57,507 nucleotides of DNA from the NCBI GenBank assembly GCA_021737785.1, contig JAIPDI010000035.1, positions 1 to 57,507 on the forward strand, given 5' to 3'. Shown piece by piece: positions 1 to 9,103 of the stretch. The translations under genes were made by a program, and so were the position numbers. This stretch comes from Deltaproteobacteria bacterium (GTDB lineage Bacteria > Desulfobacterota > DSM-4660 > Desulfatiglandales > Desulfatiglandaceae). The notes under the pieces are model-generated. The model was not told where the DNA came from, searched no databases, and saw nothing but the letters and a program-made list of their open reading frames with translations. Each line of letters opens with the position of its first letter. Within the stretch, counting starts at the first letter, position 1.

Positions 1-517
<517 letters not shown>

Positions 518-576
518 ATAAAAATTTTCTATTTATACCCTTTGGTTGTTTACTCTATATTTCAGTTTTTACAGTT

Positions 577-693
577 TTCGGTGATTATAGCGAAGAGGAC
601 ACACCCGTTCCCATCCCGAACACGGCAGTTAAGCTCTTCAGCGCCGATGGTACTGCGTGGGAGACTGCGTGGGAGAGTAGGTCATCGCCGAAA
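577..693 (+). rRNA. rrf: 5S ribosomal RNA
   Basis: About 117 bases with the canonical 5S core: CACCCGTTCCCATCCCGAAC near 603, and terminal halves TTCGGTGA and TCATCGCCGAA that pair as helix I. It sits about 60 bases after the 23S gene with no tRNA between, and is followed directly by a terminator. Ends are approximate. Confidence 0.95.
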
Positions 694-700
694 TTCAATC

Positions 701-735
701 AAAAAGCCCCCCGTTCACACGGGGGGCTTTTTTTT
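701..735 (+). terminator. rRNA operon terminator (probably bidirectional)
   Basis: A 10-bp perfect stem (AAGCCCCCCG at 704-713 with CGGGGGGCTT at 720-729), a six-base loop, and a run of eight T. The preceding A run gives a T run on the other strand, so the same hairpin can also stop transcription arriving from corA, whose stop codon lies at 742. Confidence 0.93.
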
Positions 736-741
736 GCCCTG

Positions 742-1806
742 CTACAGCCAGTTCTTTCTCTTGAAGCCCCACAGCATCAGACACCCGAGTGCCAGCATGA
801 CGATCCAGATCGTCAGGTAGCCCCATTCCCATTCCAGCTCGGGCATGTACTTGAAATTCATTCCATAAATTCCGGCAATAAACGTCAGGGGGATAAAAAT
901 CGTGGCGATGATCGTTAAGACTTTCATCACCTCATTCATCCTGTTGCTGACGCTGGAAAGATAAATATCAAGGGTCCCGGAAATCGTGTCCCGGAACGTC
1001 TCGATGGTTTCAATGACCTGAATGGCATGGTCGTGAACATCTCTCAGATAAGGCCTCACGCCGTCTCCGATGAGGGGGGACTCGGTCCGCTCCATGCTGC
1101 TGATAGCCTCTCGGAGCGGCCACACAAATTTCCTCAGCAGGATCATCTCCCGTTTTTTGTCCTGAATCTCCTTGAGTGTTGACGGGTCAGGGTCATCCAG
1201 GACATCCTCCTGAATCCCTTCGATCTCATCTCCCACTGTCTCGAGGACGCCAAAATAGTTGTCCACAATGGCGTCGATCAGTGCATAGGCCAGATAATCG
1301 CTACCCGCTTTCCGAAGGCGGCCTTTCCCTTTCTTTATTCTCTGACGTATGGAATCGAATACATCCCCTTCCCGCTCCTGGAAGGAAAGCACAAAGTTGG
1401 CCCCCAGGATGAGACTGATCTGTTCCGCATCGATACCGTTCTCCGTGTCGGCACTGCGCAGCATCTTCAGCACAATATATATGTAGTCCCCATGATCTTC
1501 AAGCTTGGGACGCTGTCCCGTATGAACGATATCCTCTAACACCAAGGGGTGGATGTCAAAAGACGCCTCGAATTCCTTTATGACATCCACGTCATGAATG
1601 CCCGTGACATTGACCCATGTCACCGTTGGGAGGGCCTTAAAGGGAAGGCAGTCTTCCAGGTTAACATCCTCCTTTTCCTCCACATTCGTTTCATCATAGT
1701 CGATAAGCGTGATTTCCACCTCTTCGGTACGTCTTTCCCCCACATGAATGAGGGTGCCGGGGGGGAGCCCTGCTTTCCTTGAGCTGCTTTCAAAGTGCCT
1801 CATCAT
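742..1806 (-). CDS. corA: CorA family magnesium/cobalt transporter
   Basis: A 354-residue protein of normal CorA length. The large N-terminal cytosolic domain (about 1-290) is followed by two C-terminal membrane helices (about 293-314 and 328-348). The signature YGMNF loop (GMN at 315-317) lies between them, and a basic tail (FKRKNWL) ends the protein. CorA forms a pentameric inner-membrane channel for Mg2+ and sometimes Co2+ or Ni2+. The start codon overlaps the stop of the upstream mechanosensitive channel gene in an ATGA, so the two are translationally coupled. The substrate is inferred from the family; nothing in the sequence separates Mg2+ from other divalent ions. Confidence 0.95.
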   Translation of the reverse strand: MMRHFESSSRKAGLPPGTLIHVGERRTEEVEITLIDYDETNVEEKEDVNLEDCLPFKALPTVTWVNVTGIHDVDVIKEFEASFDIHPLVLEDIVHTGQRPKLEDHGDYIYIVLKMLRSADTENGIDAEQISLILGANFVLSFQEREGDVFDSIRQRIKKGKGRLRKAGSDYLAYALIDAIVDNYFGVLETVGDEIEGIQEDVLDDPDPSTLKEIQDKKREMILLRKFVWPLREAISSMERTESPLIGDGVRPYLRDVHDHAIQVIETIETFRDTISGTLDIYLSSVSNRMNEVMKVLTIIATIFIPLTFIAGIYGMNFKYMPELEWEWGYLTIWIVMLALGCLMLWGFKRKNWL

Positions 1807-4082
1807 GCCTCTTCTCCATTCAAGGCGGCGGTATTCGGGGCCAACGGCCCCTCCCCTTCCGGCCCATTATCAACTGAAATATGGAGCGGAGGTGCCTTCC
1901 CATGCTTCGGTTCTCCCATGTAGAGGGTCTGGTGCGGAAAGGGGATTTCGATGCCCCGTTCGTCAAAGACCCGTTTCATACGGCGGTAGAACTCACGCTT
2001 GATGCCCCACTGTTTGAGGGGTCGGGTCTTGAAACGGGCGCGTATGATCACGGCCGAGTCTTCGAATCGATCCAGGCCGAAGATCTCCAGCGGCTCCAGG
2101 ATGCTGGGCCCATATTCAGGATCTCTTTGAAGCTCCTCGCCCAATTCCCTCAGTATTTCCATTACCTCATCCACATCTTCCCGGTAGGCGATGCCGATAT
2201 CCATGACTGTTCTGGAGAAAATCTTTGAGTAGTTGCTGAGGGAATCGATGGTGCTGTTGGGGATTACATGGACGGTGCCGTAAAGATCCCTCAACTTCAC
2301 GGTTCGAAGCCCGACAGACTCCACCAGGCCCCCTTGATTGCCCACCGTAGCCCAGTCCCCGACTCGAATGCTTTCTTCAAAAAGGATAAAAAGTCCGTTG
2401 ATCAGATCCTTGACCAGGGTTTGAGATCCGAAACCCACGGCCAGCCCGACAATCCCGGCCCCTGCCAGAATAGGCGTGGTGTTGACGCCCAGACGATCCA
2501 GGACGATAATGCCCCCCACAAACACGACGCCGATATTGATGGCCGTTTGAATGACCGGGATCAACGTTTTCTGCTTTTGGGTGAGTTCCTTTTCCCATCT
2601 CCCCCTTTGCTCTCTCAGAAGATAGGCAGAGAGGGCGTTACATATCTGAATAATGGAAACAACCACAGCCAGCGTAAGGACAATGGCCACAGCCCGGAGG
2701 AGGATCATGCCCCCGGAATCAGAGCCGACGAAATCAGAGACAGGAACGCCCCATATCTCGCCGATCACTCCGGATCCGACGACCGTCAGAACCACAACCA
2801 ATCCTTTCTTCACAATCAATACGTACCGGTTGGCCCTTTCTTCCAGAAAAGGGAAACGCTGTTTGACCCTTTCCTTGATCCGGAATAACCGCGCGAACGT
2901 GAGGTCCAGGGCTCGAAAGCACAAAAGCATGATCAGAATCGTCACTGCCGTGCCGAAGGTAGCGTGAAAGAGATATTCAAACCCCTTTTCATACTTAAAC
3001 AGGAGAGATAGAAAAATGGCCCAGGTGTATACCACGGCGAGGATCGGCCAATATTGGATAAACGCCTGTGTCAGCCGGTCTTTCCTTTGTTTTGAAGCCT
3101 TTTCAATTGTATCTTGTTCCTCTTTTTTTCTTTTCGATTTGATTCTCATTTCGCGGGCTATCTGAAGGATAAAAACGGTCAACATAATCGGAAACGGAAT
3201 CAGCAGCAGACCTCGCAGATGTAAAAAATAGTACTGGGCCGTATGGGTCAATAAAAAAGTCCGGGTGACCATAACGTAGAAAAAGGCATAGATCGCAAAC
3301 CGCCGCACCCATATCCAGAGATAATGGGCGTTTTCATCTGAAACACCGAGGATCCTGAGATGAGGATCGTCCGGGCAGAACAGGACCTGAAAGACGGCGA
3401 CGGCAACCCGGTAAAAGAAAAGGAGGGTAAAGAAAAGGAGCACCACCGAATGACCCGTGAGAAAAGAAGGCCACAGTTCAAATAATAGATCGAAAGCGAT
3501 GCACAGGATCAGATAGGGAACCCCTTTCAGGAGGATGTAGACGCAACCCCACCCTATCTTGGACGGGAGTGTCCCCATCTTGCTTATTGCCAATCGAACC
3601 CAACCCCTGAGGAGAAGGGTCGACAGCAGGGTAAGCATTGCGGCAATTCCGGCATTTAAGAAGAGGATAAGCAGGCGCGACCGATTTTCCGGCTGCGCGA
3701 AAAACGCCTGTATCCTGCGGGCGCCATCGGGCGCCTGTTCCATCATCTCGCCCATGGTCATTGCAGCGTTTCTCACCTCTGTGGCCATCTCTTCAAAATG
3801 ATCAAAGACCCAGCGGACAATCAAAAGCTGCCTATCTTCCTCCCCGGCGTCACTATCGCCTTTGGCATCTAATGTCTTTTTGGCCTTGATCAGGCCCTTA
3901 AGGTCTTTGACAAAGGCCTCTCGCTTTTCCGGGTTTTCGATGACCCCGAGCAAATCTTCCAGTTCATTGAGTGAAGATCCTTTCACAGTCTCCTGAGAAA
4001 GTGCCGGGGTGACCAGCAAAACAAAAAAAACAATCAGTACCAGTGGGCAGAAATGGGCTTTATGGTTTATTCGGCGCATCAT
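1803..4082 (-). CDS. Large MscS-family mechanosensitive channel
   Basis: A 759-residue, multi-pass membrane protein. A signal peptide-like N-terminus is followed by a charged periplasmic stretch and many hydrophobic helices. The MscS core begins near 532: a Gly/Ala-rich pore helix (AGIVGLAVGFGSQTLVKDL), then the cytoplasmic beta domain with the VGDWATVG and VHVIPNS motifs. This resembles the large MscK/YbiO/YbdG type rather than the 286-residue MscS. Such channels open under membrane tension to release solutes on hypo-osmotic shock. The start at 4082 was preferred over the longer frame (4142) because GGGAG stands just before it and the product then starts with a signal sequence. It shares an ATGA overlap with corA. 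Confidence 0.92.
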   Translation of the reverse strand: MMRRINHKAHFCPLVLIVFFVLLVTPALSQETVKGSSLNELEDLLGVIENPEKREAFVKDLKGLIKAKKTLDAKGDSDAGEEDRQLLIVRWVFDHFEEMATEVRNAAMTMGEMMEQAPDGARRIQAFFAQPENRSRLLILFLNAGIAAMLTLLSTLLLRGWVRLAISKMGTLPSKIGWGCVYILLKGVPYLILCIAFDLLFELWPSFLTGHSVVLLFFTLLFFYRVAVAVFQVLFCPDDPHLRILGVSDENAHYLWIWVRRFAIYAFFYVMVTRTFLLTHTAQYYFLHLRGLLLIPFPIMLTVFILQIAREMRIKSKRKKEEQDTIEKASKQRKDRLTQAFIQYWPILAVVYTWAIFLSLLFKYEKGFEYLFHATFGTAVTILIMLLCFRALDLTFARLFRIKERVKQRFPFLEERANRYVLIVKKGLVVVLTVVGSGVIGEIWGVPVSDFVGSDSGGMILLRAVAIVLTLAVVVSIIQICNALSAYLLREQRGRWEKELTQKQKTLIPVIQTAINIGVVFVGGIIVLDRLGVNTTPILAGAGIVGLAVGFGSQTLVKDLINGLFILFEESIRVGDWATVGNQGGLVESVGLRTVKLRDLYGTVHVIPNSTIDSLSNYSKIFSRTVMDIGIAYREDVDEVMEILRELGEELQRDPEYGPSILEPLEIFGLDRFEDSAVIIRARFKTRPLKQWGIKREFYRRMKRVFDERGIEIPFPHQTLYMGEPKHGKAPPLHISVDNGPEGEGPLAPNTAALNGEEA

Positions 4083-4361
4083 GACACTCCCACTTTCTGT
4101 TGAATCTGGATGGACCCCGCAAACCCACATGGAAGGCGTCATGCAGATCCAACATGCCCATCACTGCAACAACAGGTTCGCCCCCCAATCCACCACACGA
4201 CACGAATCTCAACCAAAAATAATTCATTTTCTCCTATGTGGAAAATGTGCAACAGATACCCGATTACCCTGGTGCGCCCCCAAGGCGTGACAGGGCCGAA
4301 AACATCCTCGCTGCCGCCACCCGCTGCATCCCGTCCAGCTTAAAAACCGGATTATTAGACT

Positions 4362-4667
4362 TTAGCCCGAGATCTCCAGAACATTATTGTCTGTTCCATA
4401 GCAGTTGGGGCAGACGGAATCGTTGGCCGGATCATTCCGCCACTCGCCATCCACCAGGAACCTGTATTCGTATTTTCCGGGAGGTACCATAATGGTCTTT
4501 TTCCAGGTCCCATCTGCCCCCAGTTTCATTGGATGGACCTTCTTGTTCCATCGATTGAAGTCCCCCATCAAGTAAACGGACCCGGCATCCGGGGCTTCCA
4601 GAGCCAAGGTGACCCTCTTTCGGTGGATGGTGGTCTTTGCCGGTTTCACCATTTTTTTCTTTGCCAT
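4362..4667 (-). CDS. Stand-alone CBM48 (isoamylase early-set / AMPK glycogen-binding) protein
   Basis: A 101-residue protein. After a Lys-rich N-terminus comes a single early-set beta-sandwich typical of the AMPK-beta/isoamylase N-terminal domain: VYLMGDFNRW, then W-K-K-T, then PGKYEYRFLVDGEW and a final NDPAN segment. The conserved Trp residues that stack on alpha-glucans are present. No catalytic domain is attached, so it is probably a small glycogen- or alpha-glucan-binding protein. An extra CPNC pair lies near the C-terminus, where enzymes of this group usually carry no Cys pair. The start at 4667 has GGGAGG seven bases upstream; the longer frame (4718) does not. It lies between the mscS-type gene and the diadenylate cyclase, same strand. 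Confidence 0.85.
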   Translation of the reverse strand: MAKKKMVKPAKTTIHRKRVTLALEAPDAGSVYLMGDFNRWNKKVHPMKLGADGTWKKTIMVPPGKYEYRFLVDGEWRNDPANDSVCPNCYGTDNNVLEISG

Positions 4668-4751
4668 GTCAATACCTCCCTTGATACCGACATATTTATT
4701 GCCGGATATCATTATCAAAGGTTACTCAAGTTCCTTAATCCGGGTTGACTC

Positions 4752-5954
4752 TCAATCCGCGTTCCGATCGGGAAGCGTTTCCGCCTCCGGTTTGTTCTGA
4801 AAAGTGAAATCCACCTCTTGGGGTTTAATATCCACCAGTTGGAGCCCGTCATCCGGCAGTTGTATCAGATTCCGAGTGATGGCAAACCTCCTTTTGCCAG
4901 GATATACATGAGAAAGGTCCAGCTCCGCAACTACATTTTCCTTGGCCAGGGTGCTGGCATCTTTGCGAAGCCCCCGAACCGTGATCTCGACATGGGCATC
5001 TTGAGGCTGTACGATCTCCAGCTTTGAGGGGAGGTTTCTGGTCACAACGGGAATCCGCAACTTGACCTCAAAATTCTGCTGCCCGGCCAGTGTCAACCAG
5101 ACAGTGCTGACCAAAAAGAAGGTAATCATCTTGGCACGCCAGCGGTGGACCAGAAACAGCCGGAGGGCATCTTTCCATCCCCGATGCTCTGGACGCGTGA
5201 GGGTCAGGGCCTCGCGCATGATCTGGTAAAGCTGCTGGGGCGTCTTAACTGCGGTCATGCGCCCCCCCTCGGCCATGGAGACCTGCCCCCGCTCCTCGGA
5301 TACTACCACCACCCACGCATCGCACCGTTCGGAAAGGCCTAACGCGGCCCGGTGACGGGTCCCCCATTCCACGGGAAGCCCTTCATCCGAACTGAGAGGA
5401 AGATAACATGCGACCTCCACAATCCGCCCATCCTTGATCACGATGGCGCCGTCATGGAGTGGGGATTCCTTTTGAAAGATGCTCTTCAGAACCTCCGGTG
5501 TGGGACGGGTCTCGAGGTCCTGACCCGCTGTCACATGCTCCTGGACCTTTTCACTGCGTTCGATAATGACAAGGGCACCGGTCCGCTTTTCAGCAAGGGC
5601 GAAAATGCCTTTCACAAATTCCGTCACCCACTCTCCGGCTTCGGTATGGCGTCGCAATCCGAGTCTTTGAAGGGGGTTCACTTTTTCCAGGACCTGACGG
5701 ATCTCTGACTGGAAAAGCACCACGATTAGAATAACAAGAATCTGCCACAGGAATTGAAATACCCATGTGGTGAGAAAGAGACCCCATGTCTCCGCAATCG
5801 TGAATACAACCCCCAAAATCAGGAGCCCGACAATGGCCTTGAATGCCTTGGTCCCCTGGAACCAGGCAAAAAGATAATAGGCCACAAAAGTAAGAAAGAG
5901 GATATCGAGGATGTCCTGAAACCTCAGGTTGGAAATGATGGCCAAAAGGTTCAT
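4752..5954 (-). CDS. cdaA: Diadenylate cyclase (CdaA type) fused to a YbbR domain
   Basis: A 400-residue protein. Three N-terminal membrane helices (about 15-84) precede a DAC catalytic domain (about 95-250) with both active-site motifs, DGA at 168-170 and GTRHR at 198-202. The enzyme would make c-di-AMP from two ATP. A fourth hydrophobic segment (about 276-290) leads to one YbbR-like beta domain (about 293-385) that would sit outside the inner membrane. In Firmicutes CdaA and the YbbR-repeat regulator CdaR are separate adjacent genes; here both functions are one chain, with one YbbR repeat instead of several. The start has GAGGGG upstream. Nearby genes include K+/H+ antiporter and mechanosensitive channel genes, typical c-di-AMP-linked functions. 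Confidence 0.92.
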   Translation of the reverse strand: MNLLAIISNLRFQDILDILFLTFVAYYLFAWFQGTKAFKAIVGLLILGVVFTIAETWGLFLTTWVFQFLWQILVILIVVLFQSEIRQVLEKVNPLQRLGLRRHTEAGEWVTEFVKGIFALAEKRTGALVIIERSEKVQEHVTAGQDLETRPTPEVLKSIFQKESPLHDGAIVIKDGRIVEVACYLPLSSDEGLPVEWGTRHRAALGLSERCDAWVVVVSEERGQVSMAEGGRMTAVKTPQQLYQIMREALTLTRPEHRGWKDALRLFLVHRWRAKMITFFLVSTVWLTLAGQQNFEVKLRIPVVTRNLPSKLEIVQPQDAHVEITVRGLRKDASTLAKENVVAELDLSHVYPGKRRFAITRNLIQLPDDGLQLVDIKPQEVDFTFQNKPEAETLPDRNAD

Positions 5955-6300
5955 GATCCCCTCATGTACAAAATAACCCTAGAAATGATTTCATTATCCA
6001 GGGCCTGTTGATTTCGATGCGGTGAATCCCTTTTCCCCTGACCGACCATCGGGGTGTCTCCAAAACGAGCGCCCGAAGCAGCAGGTCGGGGCCTTTTGCT
6101 GTTTGAAACGTCGATTGATTTTTTCCCTTCAATCGTTTAAAAAACATTAGGGATCCATTTTATCTGTGTTTCAAAGAAAAAACAAGGTGACACGTGCTGG
6201 GACGACGGATGCTTGGAGTAACCATGCCCGATGGCCTTTCTGCATTTCCGGGGGGCTTTAGCGGGTAGACATGACCATGTAGAGAGGGGAGGCATTCATA
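5955..6300. other. Intergenic region between cdaA and the stress protein gene
   Basis: This divergent gap must hold the promoters of cdaA (minus) and the universal stress protein (plus). No near-consensus promoter, hairpin or supported small gene was found. A 61-codon minus-strand frame (5962-6147) has no recognisable homology. Confidence 0.6.
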
Positions 6301-7155
6301 ATGGAAAGACATCTCCTTGTGACGCTGAGTGAAAGGAAGGACGGCCTTTTTGGAGTTCGATTTGTCGGGAACTTTTTTACCAATAAAGAAGGCGTGAAAA
6401 TCACCTTCTTGTATACAACCCCCAAGGCCCCAAGTCTGTGGGAAAGAGACCCAAACGCGGATTTGCAGATGAGGAAGTCAGCGACAGAAGGGCGTCAGGC
6501 GCTCGAGGCCTCAAAGATGCATCTCCTCAAAAAGGGGTTTGATCCGGGTCAGGTTATCACTAAACTCCAGGAGCGGAGGGTCTCCAAGGTAATGGAGATC
6601 ATCCACGAAGGCGCAAAGGGTCTGTATGACGCGGTCGTCCTGGGTAGGAGGGGGTTGTCATGGCTGGAGCAGGCCTTTGACGAAAGCGTTACCAAAGGCC
6701 TCCTTGAACAAGAATGTACGTTTCCGATCTGGGTCTGCCGCAAACCTGATCTGGACAGGCAAAACGTGCTGGCCTGCGTGGATGGCTCGGCTGCGTCCGA
6801 CCGCATGGTGGATCACATCGCGCATATTCTTAATCAGGAAAGGCGCCAATCCGTAACGTTCCTTGCGGTGGGCAAGAAGGATCAAATCGCGGACAAAAAT
6901 GTGAATACGATCCTTTCAAGATGCAGAGAAATGCTGATCAGCAGGGGGTTTTCATCTGACAGAATTCATCTTAAAGGGATCGAAGAAGGCGTTGTCAGTA
7001 AGGCTATTATGAAGGAGGCCGACGAAGGGCGTTTCGCTGCGGTGGCCGTGGGCCGGACCGGAACGGGCCAGGGACTCCTGAAAAGGATTTTTGTGGGCTC
7101 TGTCAGCCAGGCCCTGTTTCAAGAACTTCAAGGCGCCGCCCTCTGGCTGGCCTGA
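6301..7155 (+). CDS. Tandem-domain universal stress protein (UspA family)
   Basis: A 284-residue cytosolic protein made of two Usp domains, about 1-150 and 153-284. The second is the clearer: it starts with the NVLACVDGSAASDRMVDH strand-helix unit and ends with the nucleotide-binding G-x2-G-x9-G-S pattern (AVGRTGTGQGLL through VGSVSQAL). The first domain has the analogous VVLGRRG...SVTKGLL stretch. Tandem Usp proteins bind ATP and respond to energy or membrane stress; the exact role is unknown. The ribosome binding site is GGGGAGG, ten bases upstream. It points the same way as khtT and khtU. Confidence 0.9.
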   Translation: MERHLLVTLSERKDGLFGVRFVGNFFTNKEGVKITFLYTTPKAPSLWERDPNADLQMRKSATEGRQALEASKMHLLKKGFDPGQVITKLQERRVSKVMEIIHEGAKGLYDAVVLGRRGLSWLEQAFDESVTKGLLEQECTFPIWVCRKPDLDRQNVLACVDGSAASDRMVDHIAHILNQERRQSVTFLAVGKKDQIADKNVNTILSRCREMLISRGFSSDRIHLKGIEEGVVSKAIMKEADEGRFAAVAVGRTGTGQGLLKRIFVGSVSQALFQELQGAALWLA

Positions 7156-7342
7156 TACGGCCAACCCCGTTTACCGATTGGAACACCTCAGACGCCATGT
7201 CAGTCATCCCGCTTTGGAGGACACCATGCGGAGACATTGATGCCCTATCGGTTAGCGTCTTTGTTGGCGCGTGAGGGTCTCTTTTTCCGCCGGGGCGGGA
7301 CATTTAAGATGCGCACATAACCCATATCATGCGGAGGTGGAC

Positions 7343-7840
7343 ATGAAGATCAAGACCGGTGACCTGCCGGGAATCGGAAAACGCTATTCCTTTGAAACAG
7401 CGGAAGGAGAAAATCTCGTGGTCATCCTTCATCAGAGCGGGCAACGGGAAATGTACCATTTTACCGGATCCGATGAGGATGAGCCGGATTTCACCTTGAA
7501 ATTGAGTGACGAGGAAGCCCGGCAGCTCGGAACCCTCCTTCTTGGGGTGGATTACCAGCCGGTGGCCGACGACCGCGTGGAATTATTCCTGAAAAAGATG
7601 AGGATCGAATGGGTTACGGTGGAGCCGGACAGTGAGGTGGCCAATAAGAAGATCATCGATACCCGCATCAGGACCAAGACCGGCGCCACCATTATCGGCA
7701 TTCAAAGAGGTGATGATTTTATCGGCAGTCCGGATGTCGACGAGGTGATACTGCCCGGCGATACGCTCATGATTATCGGGAACCGGGAACAGACAAAAAA
7801 TGTTGATTCCCTGTGCCATTCATGCACCCTGACGTCGTAG
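7343..7840 (+). CDS. khtT: KhtT-type regulatory subunit of a K+/H+ antiporter
   Basis: 165 residues, the same length as Bacillus KhtT (YhaT), with matching landmarks: an N-terminal KIKTGDLPGIGK, an REMYHF strand, the EARQLG helix, then a C-terminal RCK_C/TrkA-C domain (about 85-160) with GATIIGIQR and a final PGDTLMIIG. KhtT controls the KhtU antiporter; in Bacillus its RCK_C domain binds c-di-AMP. The start at 7343 follows GGAGGTGGAC; the longer frame from 7271 has no such site. The membrane subunit starts 47 bases downstream. A third partner, KhtS, is not present next to it. Confidence 0.88.
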   Translation: MKIKTGDLPGIGKRYSFETAEGENLVVILHQSGQREMYHFTGSDEDEPDFTLKLSDEEARQLGTLLLGVDYQPVADDRVELFLKKMRIEWVTVEPDSEVANKKIIDTRIRTKTGATIIGIQRGDDFIGSPDVDEVILPGDTLMIIGNREQTKNVDSLCHSCTLTS

Positions 7841-7887
7841 GATCGTGTTGGGAAGAATGACTCCAAATGGATAACCAAAGGTAACTC

Positions 7888-9081
7888 GTGGAAAATATCC
7901 CTTTTCTTCTCGTGGAAGGGCTGATGCTGTTCACTTTTTTCGCCATCAGCTTTGCCTCGCAAAAATTCAGACTTCCATCGGTCCTCCTCTTTATTGTATT
8001 GGGCGTTGCGGTCTCCCCTCTGTTTCTTAAGAGTGAGTTGCTCCATATTGCTGCGGAAATCGGCATTGCCCTCTTGTTTTTCATCCTTGGGCTTGAATTT
8101 CCATTAACCCGAATCGTTGTCATTTCCAGGCGAATCTGGCCGTCCGGGTGCCTGGATGTGGCATTGAATCTGGGCGGCGCCATGGGCATCGCCCTCATTT
8201 TCGGGCTGGACATGATTTCGGCATTCGTCGTCGGATCGATCGCCTATGCCACCAGTTCATCCATATCTGTCAAGATGCTGGACGAAAAAAAACGGCTGGC
8301 CAATCCGGAGACCGAATTCATCCTGGCCCTGCTGATATTCGAAGACCTGGTGGCCCCGCTCGTGGTCTCTTTCATTGCCGGCGTCAACGGAGATGAGGCC
8401 CTCTCAGCAGGCTTCGTGGGACTTCTCGTCTTAAAAATCATAGCCCTTACCGCCGGGGCCATCCTCATGGGACATTTCGGATTTAAACACTTAAATAATT
8501 TCATAGCCAAATATATCGAGAGCGACTTCATGCCCCTCCTGGCTGTAGGTGTGGCCCTGGGATATGCCGGATTGGCCATTGCCCTGGGACTTTCAGAGAT
8601 CCTGGGCGCCTTTATGGCGGGCGTTATGCTGTCCGAGACCGGAAGGTCTTCTGAAATCGAACATCTTCTCCTGCCCGTTCGAGACCTCACCCTCCCCTTT
8701 TTCTTCTTCTGGTTTGGAACAACCATTCATCTGGGAGAAGGACTCTCTTTTATCGGCATGCTGGCGGCCCTGGTGCTCCTGGCGATTGTCGGCAAGATCA
8801 TTACCGGCTATATCGGTAGTCGGTGGTTTGGATTAAGTCCGAAGGTCTCCTTGCGGGCGGGGCTTTCAATGGTGCACCGAGGTGAATTTTCAGCCATTAT
8901 CGCCAGCCTGGCACCGCCTCAGCTACGGGTATTCAGCGGCGTTTATATCCTGACCACGGCCTTCATCGGCGTCTATCTGTTTGGTCGCGCGCCCAATATC
9001 GCCAACTGGTACCAGAAAAGATGGTTTCCGCGTCCCCCCCTGACACCGGAGAACAAAAGCCCCGGCCCGCAACCTAGCTGA
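7888..9081 (+). CDS. khtU: KhtU-type cation:proton antiporter (CPA2 family)
   Basis: A 397-residue integral membrane protein with about 12 helices and no C-terminal RCK domain, as expected for KhtU, whose RCK domain is supplied by KhtT. CPA2 features include LLFFILGLEF near 60-70, the unwound-helix region around ATSSSISVKML, and IFEDLVAPLVV, with the acidic ED pair used for ion exchange. It would export K+ in exchange for protons. The start is GTG at 7888, preceded by a modest AAAGGTAA site. Gene order khtT-khtU and the short gap support co-transcription. Confidence 0.88.
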   Translation: MENIPFLLVEGLMLFTFFAISFASQKFRLPSVLLFIVLGVAVSPLFLKSELLHIAAEIGIALLFFILGLEFPLTRIVVISRRIWPSGCLDVALNLGGAMGIALIFGLDMISAFVVGSIAYATSSSISVKMLDEKKRLANPETEFILALLIFEDLVAPLVVSFIAGVNGDEALSAGFVGLLVLKIIALTAGAILMGHFGFKHLNNFIAKYIESDFMPLLAVGVALGYAGLAIALGLSEILGAFMAGVMLSETGRSSEIEHLLLPVRDLTLPFFFFWFGTTIHLGEGLSFIGMLAALVLLAIVGKIITGYIGSRWFGLSPKVSLRAGLSMVHRGEFSAIIASLAPPQLRVFSGVYILTTAFIGVYLFGRAPNIANWYQKRWFPRPPLTPENKSPGPQPS

Positions 9082-9103
9082 TCCATGATCGGTGCATAGA
9101 CCT

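Noticed and set aside
5962-6147. 61-codon minus-strand frame between cdaA and the stress protein gene
   Set aside because: No ribosome binding site or recognisable sequence; left as intergenic.
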